DNA of 13,581 nt from an uncultured Collinsella sp. (GTDB lineage Bacteria > Actinomycetota > Coriobacteriia > Coriobacteriales > Coriobacteriaceae): the NCBI GenBank assembly GCA_958453935.1, contig CAUDZT010000057.1:1-13581 (forward strand), given 5' to 3'. This document shows, piece after piece, positions 1 through 6,493 of this stretch (within the stretch, counting starts at the first letter, position 1; the number at the start of each line of letters is the position of its first letter). The position numbers and the translations under genes are program-made. A model generated the notes under the pieces. That model made no database searches. It was not told where the DNA came from and saw only the letters and a program-made list of their open reading frames with translations.

Positions 1-91
1 CCGCCGATCTCCCGCCCCTCGCCTACTTACGACCCGCCCCTCCAATAAACGCGTTATCATCTTGACCAATGAACATACGTTAGGAGCAATC

Positions 92-1141
92 ATGCCAAAC
101 GAGAACAGCTACGAAGTCGCGCTGCAAAAGAGCAACGCCATTCGCGAGGGCCTGGCAAAAACGCCCGAGAAGTTCACCATGCTTACCGGCGACCGCCCCA
201 CCGGCCGCCTGCACCTGGGTCACTACTTCGGCACCCTCAAGGGCCGTGTGGAGCTGCAGAACATGGGTGCCAAGACCAACGTACTCATCGCCGACTACCA
301 GGTCATCACCGACCGCGACACGACCGAGCACATCCAGGACAACGTGTACAACATGGTCATGGACTACCTTGCCTGCGGCATCGACCCCGACAAGACCATG
401 ATCTACGCGCACTCCGCCGTGCCCGCCGCCAACCAGCTCATGCTGCCGTTCCTGTCGCTGGTCTCCGAGGCCGAGCTGGCGCGCAACCCCACGGTCAAGG
501 CCGAGATGGAGGCCTCGGGCCACGAGCTCACCGGCCTTCTGCTCACCTACCCGGTGCACCAGGCCTGCGACATCCTGTTCTGCAAGGGCAATGTGGTGCC
601 CGTCGGTCGCGACCAGCTGCCGCACATCGAGCTCACCCGCACCATCGGCCGCCGCTTTAACAACCGCTACGGCAAAGTGTTCCCCGAGGTCGAAGCGCTG
701 CTGTCCGAGACCCCGCTACTGCCGGGCCTGGACGGTCGCAAGATGAGCAAGAGCTACGGCAACGCCATCAACATCTCGATGACCGCCGAGGAGACGGCCA
801 ATCGCATCAAGAAGAGCCAGACCGACTCCGAGCGCATGATCACATTCGATCCCGAGAACCGCCCCGGCGTGTCCGGTCTGCTTTCAACAGCCGCCATCTG
901 CACTGGCCGTTCCGAGGTCGAGATTGCCGAAGAGATTGGCATGGGCGGCTCCGGCCAGCTCAAGAAGTACGTGACCGAGGCCGTCAACGAGTACTTCGCG
1001 CCGATCCGCGAGCGTCGTCAGCGCTACGAAAACGACCTGGACTATGTGAAGGACGTGCTGCACGAGGGCAACCGTCGCGCCAACGAGATTGCCGAGCAGA
1101 CCCTGGCCGAGGTTCAGGACGCCATGGGCATGGTGTACTAG
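92..1141 (+). CDS. trpS: Tryptophanyl-tRNA synthetase
   Basis: Class I aminoacyl-tRNA synthetase that charges tRNA-Trp with tryptophan in the cytoplasm. The 349-aa length fits bacterial TrpRS. The HIGH-type signature is HLGH at residues 41-44, after TGDRPTGRL. The KMSKS loop is exact at residues 217-221, and the conserved VGRDQLPHIELTR stretch lies at 171-183. An upstream in-frame TTG at 62 would add ten residues, but ATG 92 is preceded by AGGAG at 82-86 with five bases between, so 92 is the better start. A possible -10 (TATCAT, 55-60) lies upstream without a convincing -35. The gene stands alone and is followed by an intrinsic terminator. Family assignment is very secure. Confidence 0.97.
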   Translation: MPNENSYEVALQKSNAIREGLAKTPEKFTMLTGDRPTGRLHLGHYFGTLKGRVELQNMGAKTNVLIADYQVITDRDTTEHIQDNVYNMVMDYLACGIDPDKTMIYAHSAVPAANQLMLPFLSLVSEAELARNPTVKAEMEASGHELTGLLLTYPVHQACDILFCKGNVVPVGRDQLPHIELTRTIGRRFNNRYGKVFPEVEALLSETPLLPGLDGRKMSKSYGNAINISMTAEETANRIKKSQTDSERMITFDPENRPGVSGLLSTAAICTGRSEVEIAEEIGMGGSGQLKKYVTEAVNEYFAPIRERRQRYENDLDYVKDVLHEGNRRANEIAEQTLAEVQDAMGMVY

Positions 1142-1176
1142 ATCGATCTGCTGGCTAGAACTTTCGATTGCTATAG

Positions 1177-1204
1177 GGCGGGCGCTAGTGCGTCCGCCTT
1201 TTTT
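1177..1204 (+). terminator. Intrinsic terminator of trpS
   Basis: A nine-pair stem (1177-1185 with 1190-1198, one G-U pair, four-base loop) is followed directly by six T residues at 1199-1204. It lies 36 bases after the trpS stop codon. Confidence 0.85.
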
Positions 1205-1251
1205 GGTGCCCGACCGGTTCGGCTCTGCCCATTGCACTCCCCCGAAAAACA

Positions 1252-1293
1252 GGAACAGGCCCGCTGGCAGTTAGTTGCCAGCGGGCCTGTTCC
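1252..1293 (-). terminator. Long perfect hairpin, probable minus-strand terminator
   Basis: Eighteen perfect base pairs join 1252-1269 to 1276-1293 around a six-base loop. There is no T run on the plus side. Read on the minus strand the hairpin is followed within a few bases by five T residues (complement of 1246-1250). It could therefore stop leftward transcripts coming from the alkyltransferase gene and insulate trpS. The orientation is inferred from the T tract only. Confidence 0.6.
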
Positions 1294-1471
1294 CGAAGTA
1301 CACCGTTGAATCGCACAGAGGGGAGGAATGCGAATCAAACTCAACAGGGCAGGCTTTTTCATCGCCTATTGCCTGCTCCGTTGCTGAATACAATATAGTT
1401 CACCGTGGTTTACTTTGTAGCGTCAATATGTTCCCCCATAGCTTCTCCATAAGTTAGCTCAGGTAAACTAG

Positions 1472-1508
1472 AACCACCACAAAGGGGACAGGCACCTTTG
1501 TGGTGGTT
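1472..1508. repeat. Hairpin repeat copy 1 (forward loop)
   Basis: A 14-bp perfect inverted repeat, arm AACCACCACAAAGG at 1472-1485 and its complement at 1495-1508, surrounds the nine-base loop GGACAGGCA. It starts 18 bases past the stop of the minus-strand MGMT gene, where it could serve as a terminator. Three further copies occur at 1878, 3457 and 4417. Confidence 0.9.
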
Positions 1509-1526
1509 TTAACCACGGCAGAGCCG

Positions 1527-1847
1527 CTAGAGCCCTGCAGGCCAGCGACAGGCGGCCAAGTCGACGTGCATGTCGTCCTTAAACGCCACACCCTCCCCTA
1601 GCAAAAGCTCACGTTGAGCATTGGGACCGCCAAAAGCAAAACCATCGCATATGCGGCCATCGGCAAACACCACGCGGTGACAGGGAATCTCGCCGGGGCG
1701 CGGATTGCCATGCAGGGCATACCCCACGTACCGCGCACTTCGTGGACGTCCAGCAAGCAGCGCCACCTGACCATACGTGGCGACCATCCCCTCGGGAATC
1801 TGCTCGACCACCTCGTACACCCGCTCAAAAAAGCCCTCAGACGCCAT
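1527..1847 (-). CDS. Short MGMT-family DNA alkyltransferase (C-terminal domain only)
   Basis: The 106-aa protein corresponds to the DNA-binding and active-site domain of O6-alkylguanine-DNA alkyltransferases. Its helix-turn-helix region spans residues 25-42 (YGQVALLAGRPRSARYVG). The active-site motif PCHRV is at 55-59, with Cys56 as the predicted alkyl acceptor. Alkyltransferase-like (ATL) proteins usually have Trp in place of this Cys, so repair activity is plausible. The usual N-terminal domain of Ada/Ogt is absent. I chose ATG 1847, with a GGGAG-type site just upstream. The longer GTG start at 1886 would lie inside hairpin repeat copy 2. It sits alone between two hairpin repeats. Family is secure. 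Substrate (true repair versus lesion flagging) is inferred. Confidence 0.88.
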   Translation of the reverse strand: MASEGFFERVYEVVEQIPEGMVATYGQVALLAGRPRSARYVGYALHGNPRPGEIPCHRVVFADGRICDGFAFGGPNAQRELLLGEGVAFKDDMHVDLAACRWPAGL

Positions 1848-1877
1848 TGCTCGCTCCCTTCCACCCGGAATAGCATA

Positions 1878-1914
1878 AACCACCACAAAGGTGCCTGTCC
1901 CCTTTGTGGTGGTT
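1878..1914. repeat. Hairpin repeat copy 2 (reverse loop)
   Basis: It has the same 14-bp arms as copy 1 (1878-1891 and 1901-1914). The loop TGCCTGTCC is the exact reverse complement of the copy 1 loop, so the element is inverted. It begins 12 bases beyond the degV stop codon on the minus strand, in the leader side of the MGMT gene. Confidence 0.9.
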
Positions 1915-1926
1915 TTGGCAGGTGGG

Positions 1927-2781
1927 CTAGTTAACGGGCTGGAAGAAGGCTACGGCTACGGCGCCGGGGCCTACATGGGTGCCGATGGTGGCGCCGATGG
2001 TGTGAACGGGCAGTTCGCCCTCGGTGTGGCCAGCCCACAGTGCCGCGCTGTCCTCGATATACTTCTTGAGCACCGCATCCGAAAGGCCCGTATAGCCGAG
2101 CGCCAGCGGCATGGAAAAGTCGATGCCGCCCGCCTTTTCGACCTTCTGGTTGAGCAGGTTACGTCCGTTCTTGGAACCGCGCGCCTTGCCCAGCTGCACG
2201 ATCAGACCGTCCTCGGCAGCCACCACGGGCTTTACGTTGAGCAGCGTACCCACGGCACCGGCCGCAGCAGACAGGCGACCGCCGCGCACCAGGTACTCCA
2301 ACGTCTCGAGCAGGCCGATGACGACCACGCGGTCGCGCACGGCCTCGACAGCCGCCGCAACCTGAGCCGCGCCCTGGCCCTCGTCCACCAGGCGCAGCGC
2401 ATACTCGACCAGCACGCGCTCGCCCAAGGTCACGTTATTGCTGTCCACGACGAACATGTCGCCGCCCGGCGCCTCGGCAAGTGCCGTACGAGCACTCTGG
2501 TTGGTGCCCGAGAGCTTGGCTCCCACGGTAATAATCACGGCCTCATCGCCGGCCTCACGCGCTTCGGCAATCGCCTGCGAAAAGGCGTACGGGTTGACCT
2601 GACCGGTCTTGGGCAGCTCATCGCGCTCCACAAGCATCTCGTAAAAGCGCTGGTGATCGATGTCGACGCCATCCATATACACATCGGTGCCAAAGGTGAC
2701 GGACAGCGGCAGAACACGCAGAGCGGGGTGCTCCGCCGGCGACATATCGCTTGCGGAATCGGTAATAATGCGGACGGACAT
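1927..2781 (-). CDS. DegV family fatty-acid-binding protein
   Basis: DegV (FakB-like) proteins bind a fatty acid and, in characterised systems, present it to the fatty acid kinase FakA for phosphorylation and entry into phospholipid synthesis. The 284-aa length is typical. Family landmarks are ITDSASDM at residues 6-13, VGAKLSGTNQSA at 86-97, LEYLVRGGRLS at 161-171, LLNVKPVV at 180-187 and IGTHVGPGA at 266-274. The ATG at 2781 has AAAGGA six bases upstream. The longer frame to 2829 adds 16 residues with no family resemblance. The MarR-family gene lies 119 bp upstream on the same strand, with no hairpin repeat between them, so the two may be cotranscribed. The bound lipid cannot be read from the sequence. 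Confidence 0.93.
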   Translation of the reverse strand: MSVRIITDSASDMSPAEHPALRVLPLSVTFGTDVYMDGVDIDHQRFYEMLVERDELPKTGQVNPYAFSQAIAEAREAGDEAVIITVGAKLSGTNQSARTALAEAPGGDMFVVDSNNVTLGERVLVEYALRLVDEGQGAAQVAAAVEAVRDRVVVIGLLETLEYLVRGGRLSAAAGAVGTLLNVKPVVAAEDGLIVQLGKARGSKNGRNLLNQKVEKAGGIDFSMPLALGYTGLSDAVLKKYIEDSAALWAGHTEGELPVHTIGATIGTHVGPGAVAVAFFQPVN

Positions 2782-2883
2782 AACGAATCCTTTCTTGCGC
2801 AGGTCTCGCGCAGGGAATTTTGACAGCAATGTCCCGGCACGGCGTACGCGCTCAAACGGGACGATGCAGTTCTTGGCTGAAAA

Positions 2884-2904
2884 CTAGCGCCAGCGCGGCT
2901 CTAG
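2884..2904 (-). terminator. Weak hairpin overlapping marR stop codon
   Basis: CTAG and GCC arms pair with one mismatch around a five-base loop, followed by TTTT on the minus strand. It overlaps the stop codon of the MarR-family gene. The stem is short, so it may only partly attenuate transcription into degV. Confidence 0.3.
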
Positions 2905-3350
2905 ATCTCGCGCAGGGTGTTGAGGATCGTGCGCAGCGATGCATACATCTGCTCGCGCTGCTCCACGCCCATGGCCTTGCCGGTGGTATCGAGCACCTCG
3001 CGAATGATGCGATCGGCCTCGCTCATGCTCTCGCCGCCCAGAGCGGTCAGGCGCACCGGGGCACGATACTTAACGGCCGCATCACCCGAGTCGTCGACCT
3101 CGACGTAGCCGCCCTCCTCCAGATGCGCGAGCGTGCGCGAGACGGCGGCACGGGTCACGCCTGCCATGCGAGCCAGGTCAGCGCCAGTCAGGCCGTCCTT
3201 GCTGCGCTCAAGATAGTACAGGCACATAACGTCGGAGCCCTTGAGGCCCAGCCTTGCGCCCTCGGATGTCTTAATGCGCTGGATCTCCTTGTAGAGCCCG
3301 CTGATCAGTCCGACAAAGTCCTCGAAACGTGTCTCGTCGTTCTGCTGCAT
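2901..3350 (-). CDS. MarR-family transcriptional regulator
   Basis: A 149-aa winged-helix regulator of usual MarR length. The helix-turn-helix spans about residues 53-82, including LTGADLARMAGVTRAAVSR (54-72), and is followed by a basic wing region at about 83-103. These proteins bind palindromic operators as dimers and often repress their own operon until a ligand or oxidant releases them. ATG 3350 has AAAGGCGG nine bases upstream. The downstream neighbour is degV on the same strand, so lipid-related control of degV is a reasonable guess only. A perfect 6-4-6 inverted repeat at 3437-3452 upstream could be its operator. The ligand is unknown. Confidence 0.9.
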   Translation of the reverse strand: MQQNDETRFEDFVGLISGLYKEIQRIKTSEGARLGLKGSDVMCLYYLERSKDGLTGADLARMAGVTRAAVSRTLAHLEEGGYVEVDDSGDAAVKYRAPVRLTALGGESMSEADRIIREVLDTTGKAMGVEQREQMYASLRTILNTLREI

Positions 3351-3436
3351 GGGAGACGACCGCCTTTCGCTTACATGATGCTAACGGGTAAACATCTTAG
3401 CCGTATCCAGCGACCGCCGGCCCTGCGTGCCTCATT

Positions 3437-3452
3437 TGTTGACCCATCAACA
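3437..3452. promoter_or_regulatory. Inverted repeat upstream of MarR gene, possible operator
   Basis: TGTTGA at 3437-3442 and TCAACA at 3447-3452 form a perfect 6-4-6 palindrome about 87 bases upstream of the regulator's start codon. Its size and symmetry suit a MarR-type dimer. I saw no good -35/-10 pair overlapping it, so the operator role is an inference. Confidence 0.4.
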
Positions 3453-3456
3453 TAAA

Positions 3457-3493
3457 AACCACCACAAAGGGGACAGGCACCTTTGTAGTGGTT
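3457..3493. repeat. Hairpin repeat copy 3 (forward loop)
   Basis: Arms at 3457-3470 and 3480-3493 match copies 1 and 2 apart from one base in the right arm (TAG in place of TGG). The loop is GGACAGGCA as in copy 1. Read on the minus strand it is followed by five T residues. It begins 30 bases past the stop of the B3/4 gene, so it looks like an intrinsic terminator for that gene. Confidence 0.88.
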
Positions 3494-3523
3494 TTGACCG
3501 GCGAACATGATCCGCAGGCGTCG

Positions 3524-4243
3524 CTACAGTTCCACGCAGGGATTGTCGCGGGTCACAAGCGTCTTAACGACAACCGTCGCTCCCAGATAGCGCTCGAGCA
3601 ACTCGGCGAGACGATCAACGGCAGCCTGGCAATCCCCCATCCGCTCGGGCTCCACGCACTCAATCGCCAGGAATGCATCGGCCGAATCGTCGGACAGCGC
3701 CGTGCGAACGCCATCGCGCCAGTTCCAGCAGCGGCATACGGCGCCCGCATCATCGATGTAGGCGAGCTCGCCGGGCAGCGGCGGGTCATCCGTTTCCTCG
3801 CCAAGTGGCAGGAACGCATCGCCGCCGTCAGTCACCTTCAAGCGAAGATCCCCCTCAATCGCATGCAGGTCCTCGCCGCCAACGGGCAGCGCGTAGGTCA
3901 GCGACACCGTGTTGTAGATATCCACCGCGGGCGTAATGTGGCCCACCGGTTTGCCCTTGAGCACGCGCTTGAGCAGGTTCTCAATTGAGCAACGCGCGCC
4001 CTTTTTGGTCTTGAACAGCCGATAAGCCTCGCGCCATGCCTTGACCGGTGCGTTCTCGCTGATAGTATCGCTGGTCAGATGACGCTCCGCGTCGATATTG
4101 GCGCGGTCGAGCAACGCCGCAATCGCGTCCACGTCCTCTTGAGGAATCTGAGCCGCGGGCTTCATACCCTTTACGACCACAACACCGACAGCCGCCTGCG
4201 GAAATAGCTCCCAAAACGAATCCTCGGCAATAAAGCTCTTCAT
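3524..4243 (-). CDS. Stand-alone B3/4 domain protein (PheRS beta-like)
   Basis: A 239-aa protein resembling the B3/B4 module of the phenylalanyl-tRNA synthetase beta chain, which houses the editing site that removes mischarged amino acids. The diagnostic stretch is at residues 90-126 (LLKRVLKGKPVGHITP, then VDIYNTVSLTYALPVGGEDL). No catalytic synthetase domain is present, so it may act in trans on tRNA or bind an amino acid or nucleotide. The true role of such solo proteins is not established. ATG 4243 follows AAGGGAG with five bases between and is preferred over the in-frame ATG at 4258. Transcription probably starts from the promoter at 4388-4416, giving a leader of about 137 bases with alternative hairpins. 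The gene sits between hairpin repeat copies 3 and 4. Confidence 0.85.
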   Translation of the reverse strand: MKSFIAEDSFWELFPQAAVGVVVVKGMKPAAQIPQEDVDAIAALLDRANIDAERHLTSDTISENAPVKAWREAYRLFKTKKGARCSIENLLKRVLKGKPVGHITPAVDIYNTVSLTYALPVGGEDLHAIEGDLRLKVTDGGDAFLPLGEETDDPPLPGELAYIDDAGAVCRCWNWRDGVRTALSDDSADAFLAIECVEPERMGDCQAAVDRLAELLERYLGATVVVKTLVTRDNPCVEL

Positions 4244-4263
4244 GCGCTCTCCCTTCATTGTGC

Positions 4264-4297
4264 GCGCCCGAGTGAGGGCGCCTAAACAAAAAGCGCC
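4264..4297 (-). promoter_or_regulatory. Two mutually exclusive leader hairpins before the B3/4 gene
   Basis: On the transcript, GGCGC (complement of 4293-4297) can pair with GCGCC (4281-4277). The same segment can instead pair in GCGCCC-TCACTC-GGGCGC (4281-4276 with 4269-4264). The second hairpin ends eight bases before the ribosome binding site. A further GTCCCC/GGGGAC hairpin lies at 4352-4373 near the predicted 5' end. Switching between the two folds could tune translation. I recognised no known riboswitch class. Confidence 0.35.
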
Positions 4298-4387
4298 TTT
4301 ACAACGGCCACCTTCAAAGTCCTACGGTGCCGCCACAAGAGCGCTTACGCTGTCCCCATCCGGAGAAGGGGACGATATGTCAGGCGT

Positions 4388-4416
4388 ATTGTAACCCGAG
4401 CCATCCACGCGAGCAA
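4388..4416 (-). promoter_or_regulatory. Predicted promoter of the B3/4 gene
   Basis: On the minus strand a -35 box TTGCTC (4416-4411) and a -10 box TACAAT (4393-4388) are separated by exactly 17 bases. The -10 is near consensus and the -35 is weaker. The promoter begins directly after hairpin repeat copy 4. Confidence 0.55.
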
Positions 4417-4453
4417 AACCACCACAAAGGCGCCTGTCCCCTTTGTGGTGGAT
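4417..4453. repeat. Hairpin repeat copy 4 (reverse loop)
   Basis: Left arm at 4417-4430 is identical to the other copies. The right arm at 4440-4453 differs only in its penultimate base. The loop CGCCTGTCC is the reverse orientation with one base change. It begins 17 bases past the pckA stop and is followed by TTTT on the minus strand, consistent with a pckA terminator. Confidence 0.88.
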
Positions 4454-4470
4454 ATGGACTCACAGCGAAG

Positions 4471-6141
4471 CTAGTGGCGAAGTCCCAGCAGCCCGCGGCC
4501 GCGATGACGGGCGTCGGCGTGTACTTGAGCGTGCGGACCGGCGGCCTTGACGGACTCAGGCAGGTGCGAGTACTTCTTCTCGAAGTTCTCCTCGAACATC
4601 ACCGCCAGGTTGTGCGCTGCCTCGTCGTAGCGAGCGGTGCTCTGCCAGTACTGGCGCGGCACCAGAATGCCGTCGGGCACACCGTGGCACGTGGTGGGAA
4701 TGTCGACGTTAAAGATATCGTCGTGCACGAACTCGCTGTCCTCGATGGTACCGTCGAGGGCGCGGGCCACCAGGGCGCGCGTGTAGGCAAGCTCGATGCG
4801 ATGGCCCACGCCGTAACCGCCGCCAATCCAGCCGGTATTGACCAGATAGACGCGGGTGCGACCGTCGGCGATACGCTCGCCGAGCATCTTGGCGTAGACC
4901 ATAGGGTCGAGCGGCATAAACGGCTCGCCAAACAGCGAGGAGAACGTGGGCGTGGGCTCGGTGACGCCGACCTCGGTGCCGGGGATCTTGGCGGTGAAGC
5001 CCGTCACAAAGTGGTACATGGCGGCATCGGCCGTCAGGCGTGAGATGGGCGGCAGCACGCCAAAAGCGTCGCAAGTCAAAAACAACACGACACTCGGGAT
5101 GGTGCCCATGCCCTTGGTCCACGCGTTGGGGATATGCTCGACGGGATAGGCCACGCGCGTATTATGCGTGATCGAGACGTCATCGTAGTTGGGCTTGCGA
5201 TTCTCGTCGAGCACCACGTTTTCGCAAATGGCGCCAAAACGGACGGCGTTGAAGATCTCAGGCTCGTGGAACGCGTCCAGGCCCTCGCACTTGGCGTAGC
5301 AGCCGCCCTCGACGTTAAAGATGCCCATATCGGACCAACCGTGCTCGTCGTCGCCGATCAGCAGGCGCGTGGGGTTGGCCGAAAGCGTGGTCTTGCCGGT
5401 GCCCGACAGGCCAAAGAACACGGCGGTCTCATGCGTGACGGGATCCATGCTAGCCGAGCAGTGCATGGGCAGCACGTCGTCCTCGACGGGCAGCAGATAG
5501 TTCATAACGCTGAAGATGGACTTTTTGATCTCGCCGGAATAACCGGTGCCGGCGACCAGAATCACGCGCTCCTGGAAGTTGATAACCACGGCGGCGCTGG
5601 AGTTGAGGCCTTTGATGGCGGGGTCGCACTGGTAGCCAGGGGCGGCAAGCACGCAAAAGTCGGGTTCGCCGGTGCGCGCGATTTCGCGGGCGAGCGGACG
5701 GGCAAGCATCTGCTTAATGAAGAGCGCCTGGCTGGCACGCTCGCAGGCAACGAGCAGTCGACGCGTGTGGTTGCGGTCGGCGCCTGCCATGCCGCGGGTG
5801 ACGAACACGTCGCGCTCGTTGAGATAGTCGACGATGCCGGCCTTGATGGCCTCGTAGCTCTCGACGAACAGCGGGCGGTTGACGGCGCCCCAGGCAATCT
5901 TGTCGTGGACATCGGGGGTGTCAACGATAAAGCGGTCATTGGGGGAACGGCCAGTGCGCTCCCCCGTCTCGATCACCAGCGCGCCGTTGGATGCCATGCG
6001 GCCTTCTTCGCGGCGGATAGCGTGCTCGACGAGCTCCGCGGCGGATAGATCGACCAGCAGACGGGGCTGATTCTCGGCGGGATCTTCGACCAGCGCAATA
6101 CCAAAGTTGGACAGAACTTCTGCAGGGGTAACACCAGGCAT
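4471..6141 (-). CDS. pckA: Phosphoenolpyruvate carboxykinase (ATP)
   Basis: This enzyme interconverts oxaloacetate plus ATP with phosphoenolpyruvate, CO2 and ADP. In gut anaerobes it may run towards oxaloacetate. The 556-aa protein is slightly longer than the usual 530-540. Motifs in order are GRSPNDRF at residues 64-71, GYSGEIKKSIFSVMNYLLP at 200-218, the P-loop GLSGTGKTTLS at 244-254 and the kinase-2 stretch IGDDEHGW at 262-269. The FLTCDAFGVLPP segment further on identifies the ATP-type family. ATG 6141 has a very strong AAAGGAGG four bases upstream. The extension to 6255 is upstream sequence without family similarity. The 3' end is bounded by hairpin repeat copy 4. Two palindromes lie upstream at 6183-6198 and 6216-6231 and may be operators. 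Confidence 0.97.
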   Translation of the reverse strand: MPGVTPAEVLSNFGIALVEDPAENQPRLLVDLSAAELVEHAIRREEGRMASNGALVIETGERTGRSPNDRFIVDTPDVHDKIAWGAVNRPLFVESYEAIKAGIVDYLNERDVFVTRGMAGADRNHTRRLLVACERASQALFIKQMLARPLAREIARTGEPDFCVLAAPGYQCDPAIKGLNSSAAVVINFQERVILVAGTGYSGEIKKSIFSVMNYLLPVEDDVLPMHCSASMDPVTHETAVFFGLSGTGKTTLSANPTRLLIGDDEHGWSDMGIFNVEGGCYAKCEGLDAFHEPEIFNAVRFGAICENVVLDENRKPNYDDVSITHNTRVAYPVEHIPNAWTKGMGTIPSVVLFLTCDAFGVLPPISRLTADAAMYHFVTGFTAKIPGTEVGVTEPTPTFSSLFGEPFMPLDPMVYAKMLGERIADGRTRVYLVNTGWIGGGYGVGHRIELAYTRALVARALDGTIEDSEFVHDDIFNVDIPTTCHGVPDGILVPRQYWQSTARYDEAAHNLAVMFEENFEKKYSHLPESVKAAGPHAQVHADARHRGRGLLGLRH

Positions 6142-6182
6142 GGGGCCTCCTTTAAAAGCGCGACACGTGGACGCGGCGCGCA

Positions 6183-6198
6183 CTTTACTCACGTAAAG
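6183..6198. promoter_or_regulatory. Inverted repeat upstream of pckA
   Basis: CTTTAC at 6183-6188 and GTAAAG at 6193-6198 form a perfect 6-4-6 inverted repeat, 42 bases upstream of the pckA start codon. It may be a regulator binding site. I could not match it to a named operator. Confidence 0.35.
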
Positions 6199-6215
6199 CC
6201 CGTTGTACCCGATAT

Positions 6216-6231
6216 GCAAAAACGTTTTTGC
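6216..6231. promoter_or_regulatory. Perfect 16-bp palindrome, LacI-family-like operator
   Basis: GCAAAAACGTTTTTGC is fully self-complementary with a central CG, the layout of many LacI-family operators. It lies 75-90 bases upstream of the pckA start codon. Catabolite-type control of pckA would make metabolic sense, but the regulator is not in this window. A possible minus-strand -10 (TACAAC) lies just downstream without a clear -35. Confidence 0.45.
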
Positions 6232-6288
6232 GGCAACGGCGAAGCGCCCGCCCAACGGTCAAAAATCGCACGCAAGCGGCCTAGTCGT

Positions 6289-6434
6289 TAGGGACACTCT
6301 TGAACAGGCAACAACCAAGGAGCGACCCCGGATGCCGGCACTTAGGGACGTTCCCAAAGTGCCGTCACATAAGGAACGTCCCCAAATGCCGTCTACTGAA
6401 TGGCGCCGCCGAAATTATCGAACAACCTGTTCAA
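6289..6434. repeat. Repeat-rich block with inverted TTGAACAGG ends
   Basis: TTGAACAGG at 6300-6308 is repeated in inverted orientation at 6426-6434. Inside, 6336-6364 folds as an 8+4 bp hairpin with one A-A mismatch (arms CGGCACTT and GGGA). TTAGGGACGTTCC at 6342-6354 is inverted with one mismatch at 6373-6385. A TTAGGGACA fragment also begins at 6289. This resembles a small palindromic intergenic element. No flanking target duplication is visible. Confidence 0.5.
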
Positions 6435-6493
6435 AAACACGAACGAACACCGTCGCGTCTATACTAGAGCGCAGCAATAGAAAGGACTCCGCT

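Larger units (their letters stand above)
1142..1526. other. Gene-free convergent region between trpS and MGMT gene
   Basis: This 385-bp stretch between two convergent genes holds the trpS terminator, the 18-bp hairpin at 1252-1293 and hairpin repeat copy 1 at 1472-1508. The part from about 1370 to 1470 is noticeably AT-richer than its surroundings. A 60-codon open frame at 1275-1457 has no convincing ribosome binding site or recognisable sequence, so I do not call it a gene. Confidence 0.6.
6142..6493. other. Divergent intergenic region between pckA and flippase
   Basis: This 352-bp gap contains the two pckA-side palindromes and an imperfect repeat-rich block at 6289-6434. It also has a TATACT -10 candidate at 6460-6465 for the flippase, lacking a clear -35. 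No open frame in it has a credible ribosome binding site. Confidence 0.6.

Noticed and set aside
1275..1457. 60-codon plus frame in the trpS-MGMT gap
   Set aside because: It starts inside a perfect hairpin, lacks a ribosome binding site and its translation is low-complexity and unlike any known protein.
1891..2823. Long plus-strand open frame opposite degV
   Set aside because: It is the antisense shadow of a well-identified DegV gene in GC-rich DNA, with no family resemblance. The same applies to 5134-6048 (+) opposite pckA and 6656-7429 (-) opposite the flippase.
4244..4390. B3/4 leader as a T-box
   Set aside because: GGCACCG and AAGGTGG segments are only vaguely similar. The conserved T-box sequence and a matching terminator/antiterminator pair are not present.
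1472..4453. Hairpin repeats considered as a CRISPR array
   Set aside because: The four copies are hundreds of bases apart with whole genes between them, are palindromic and alternate in orientation. There are no spacers or cas genes.
6419..6432. GAACA-ACC-TGTTC upstream of the flippase as a LexA/SOS box
   Set aside because: The half-site spacing is one base longer than the usual Gram-positive/actinobacterial SOS box, and a flippase is not an obvious SOS target. It also overlaps the repeat block.
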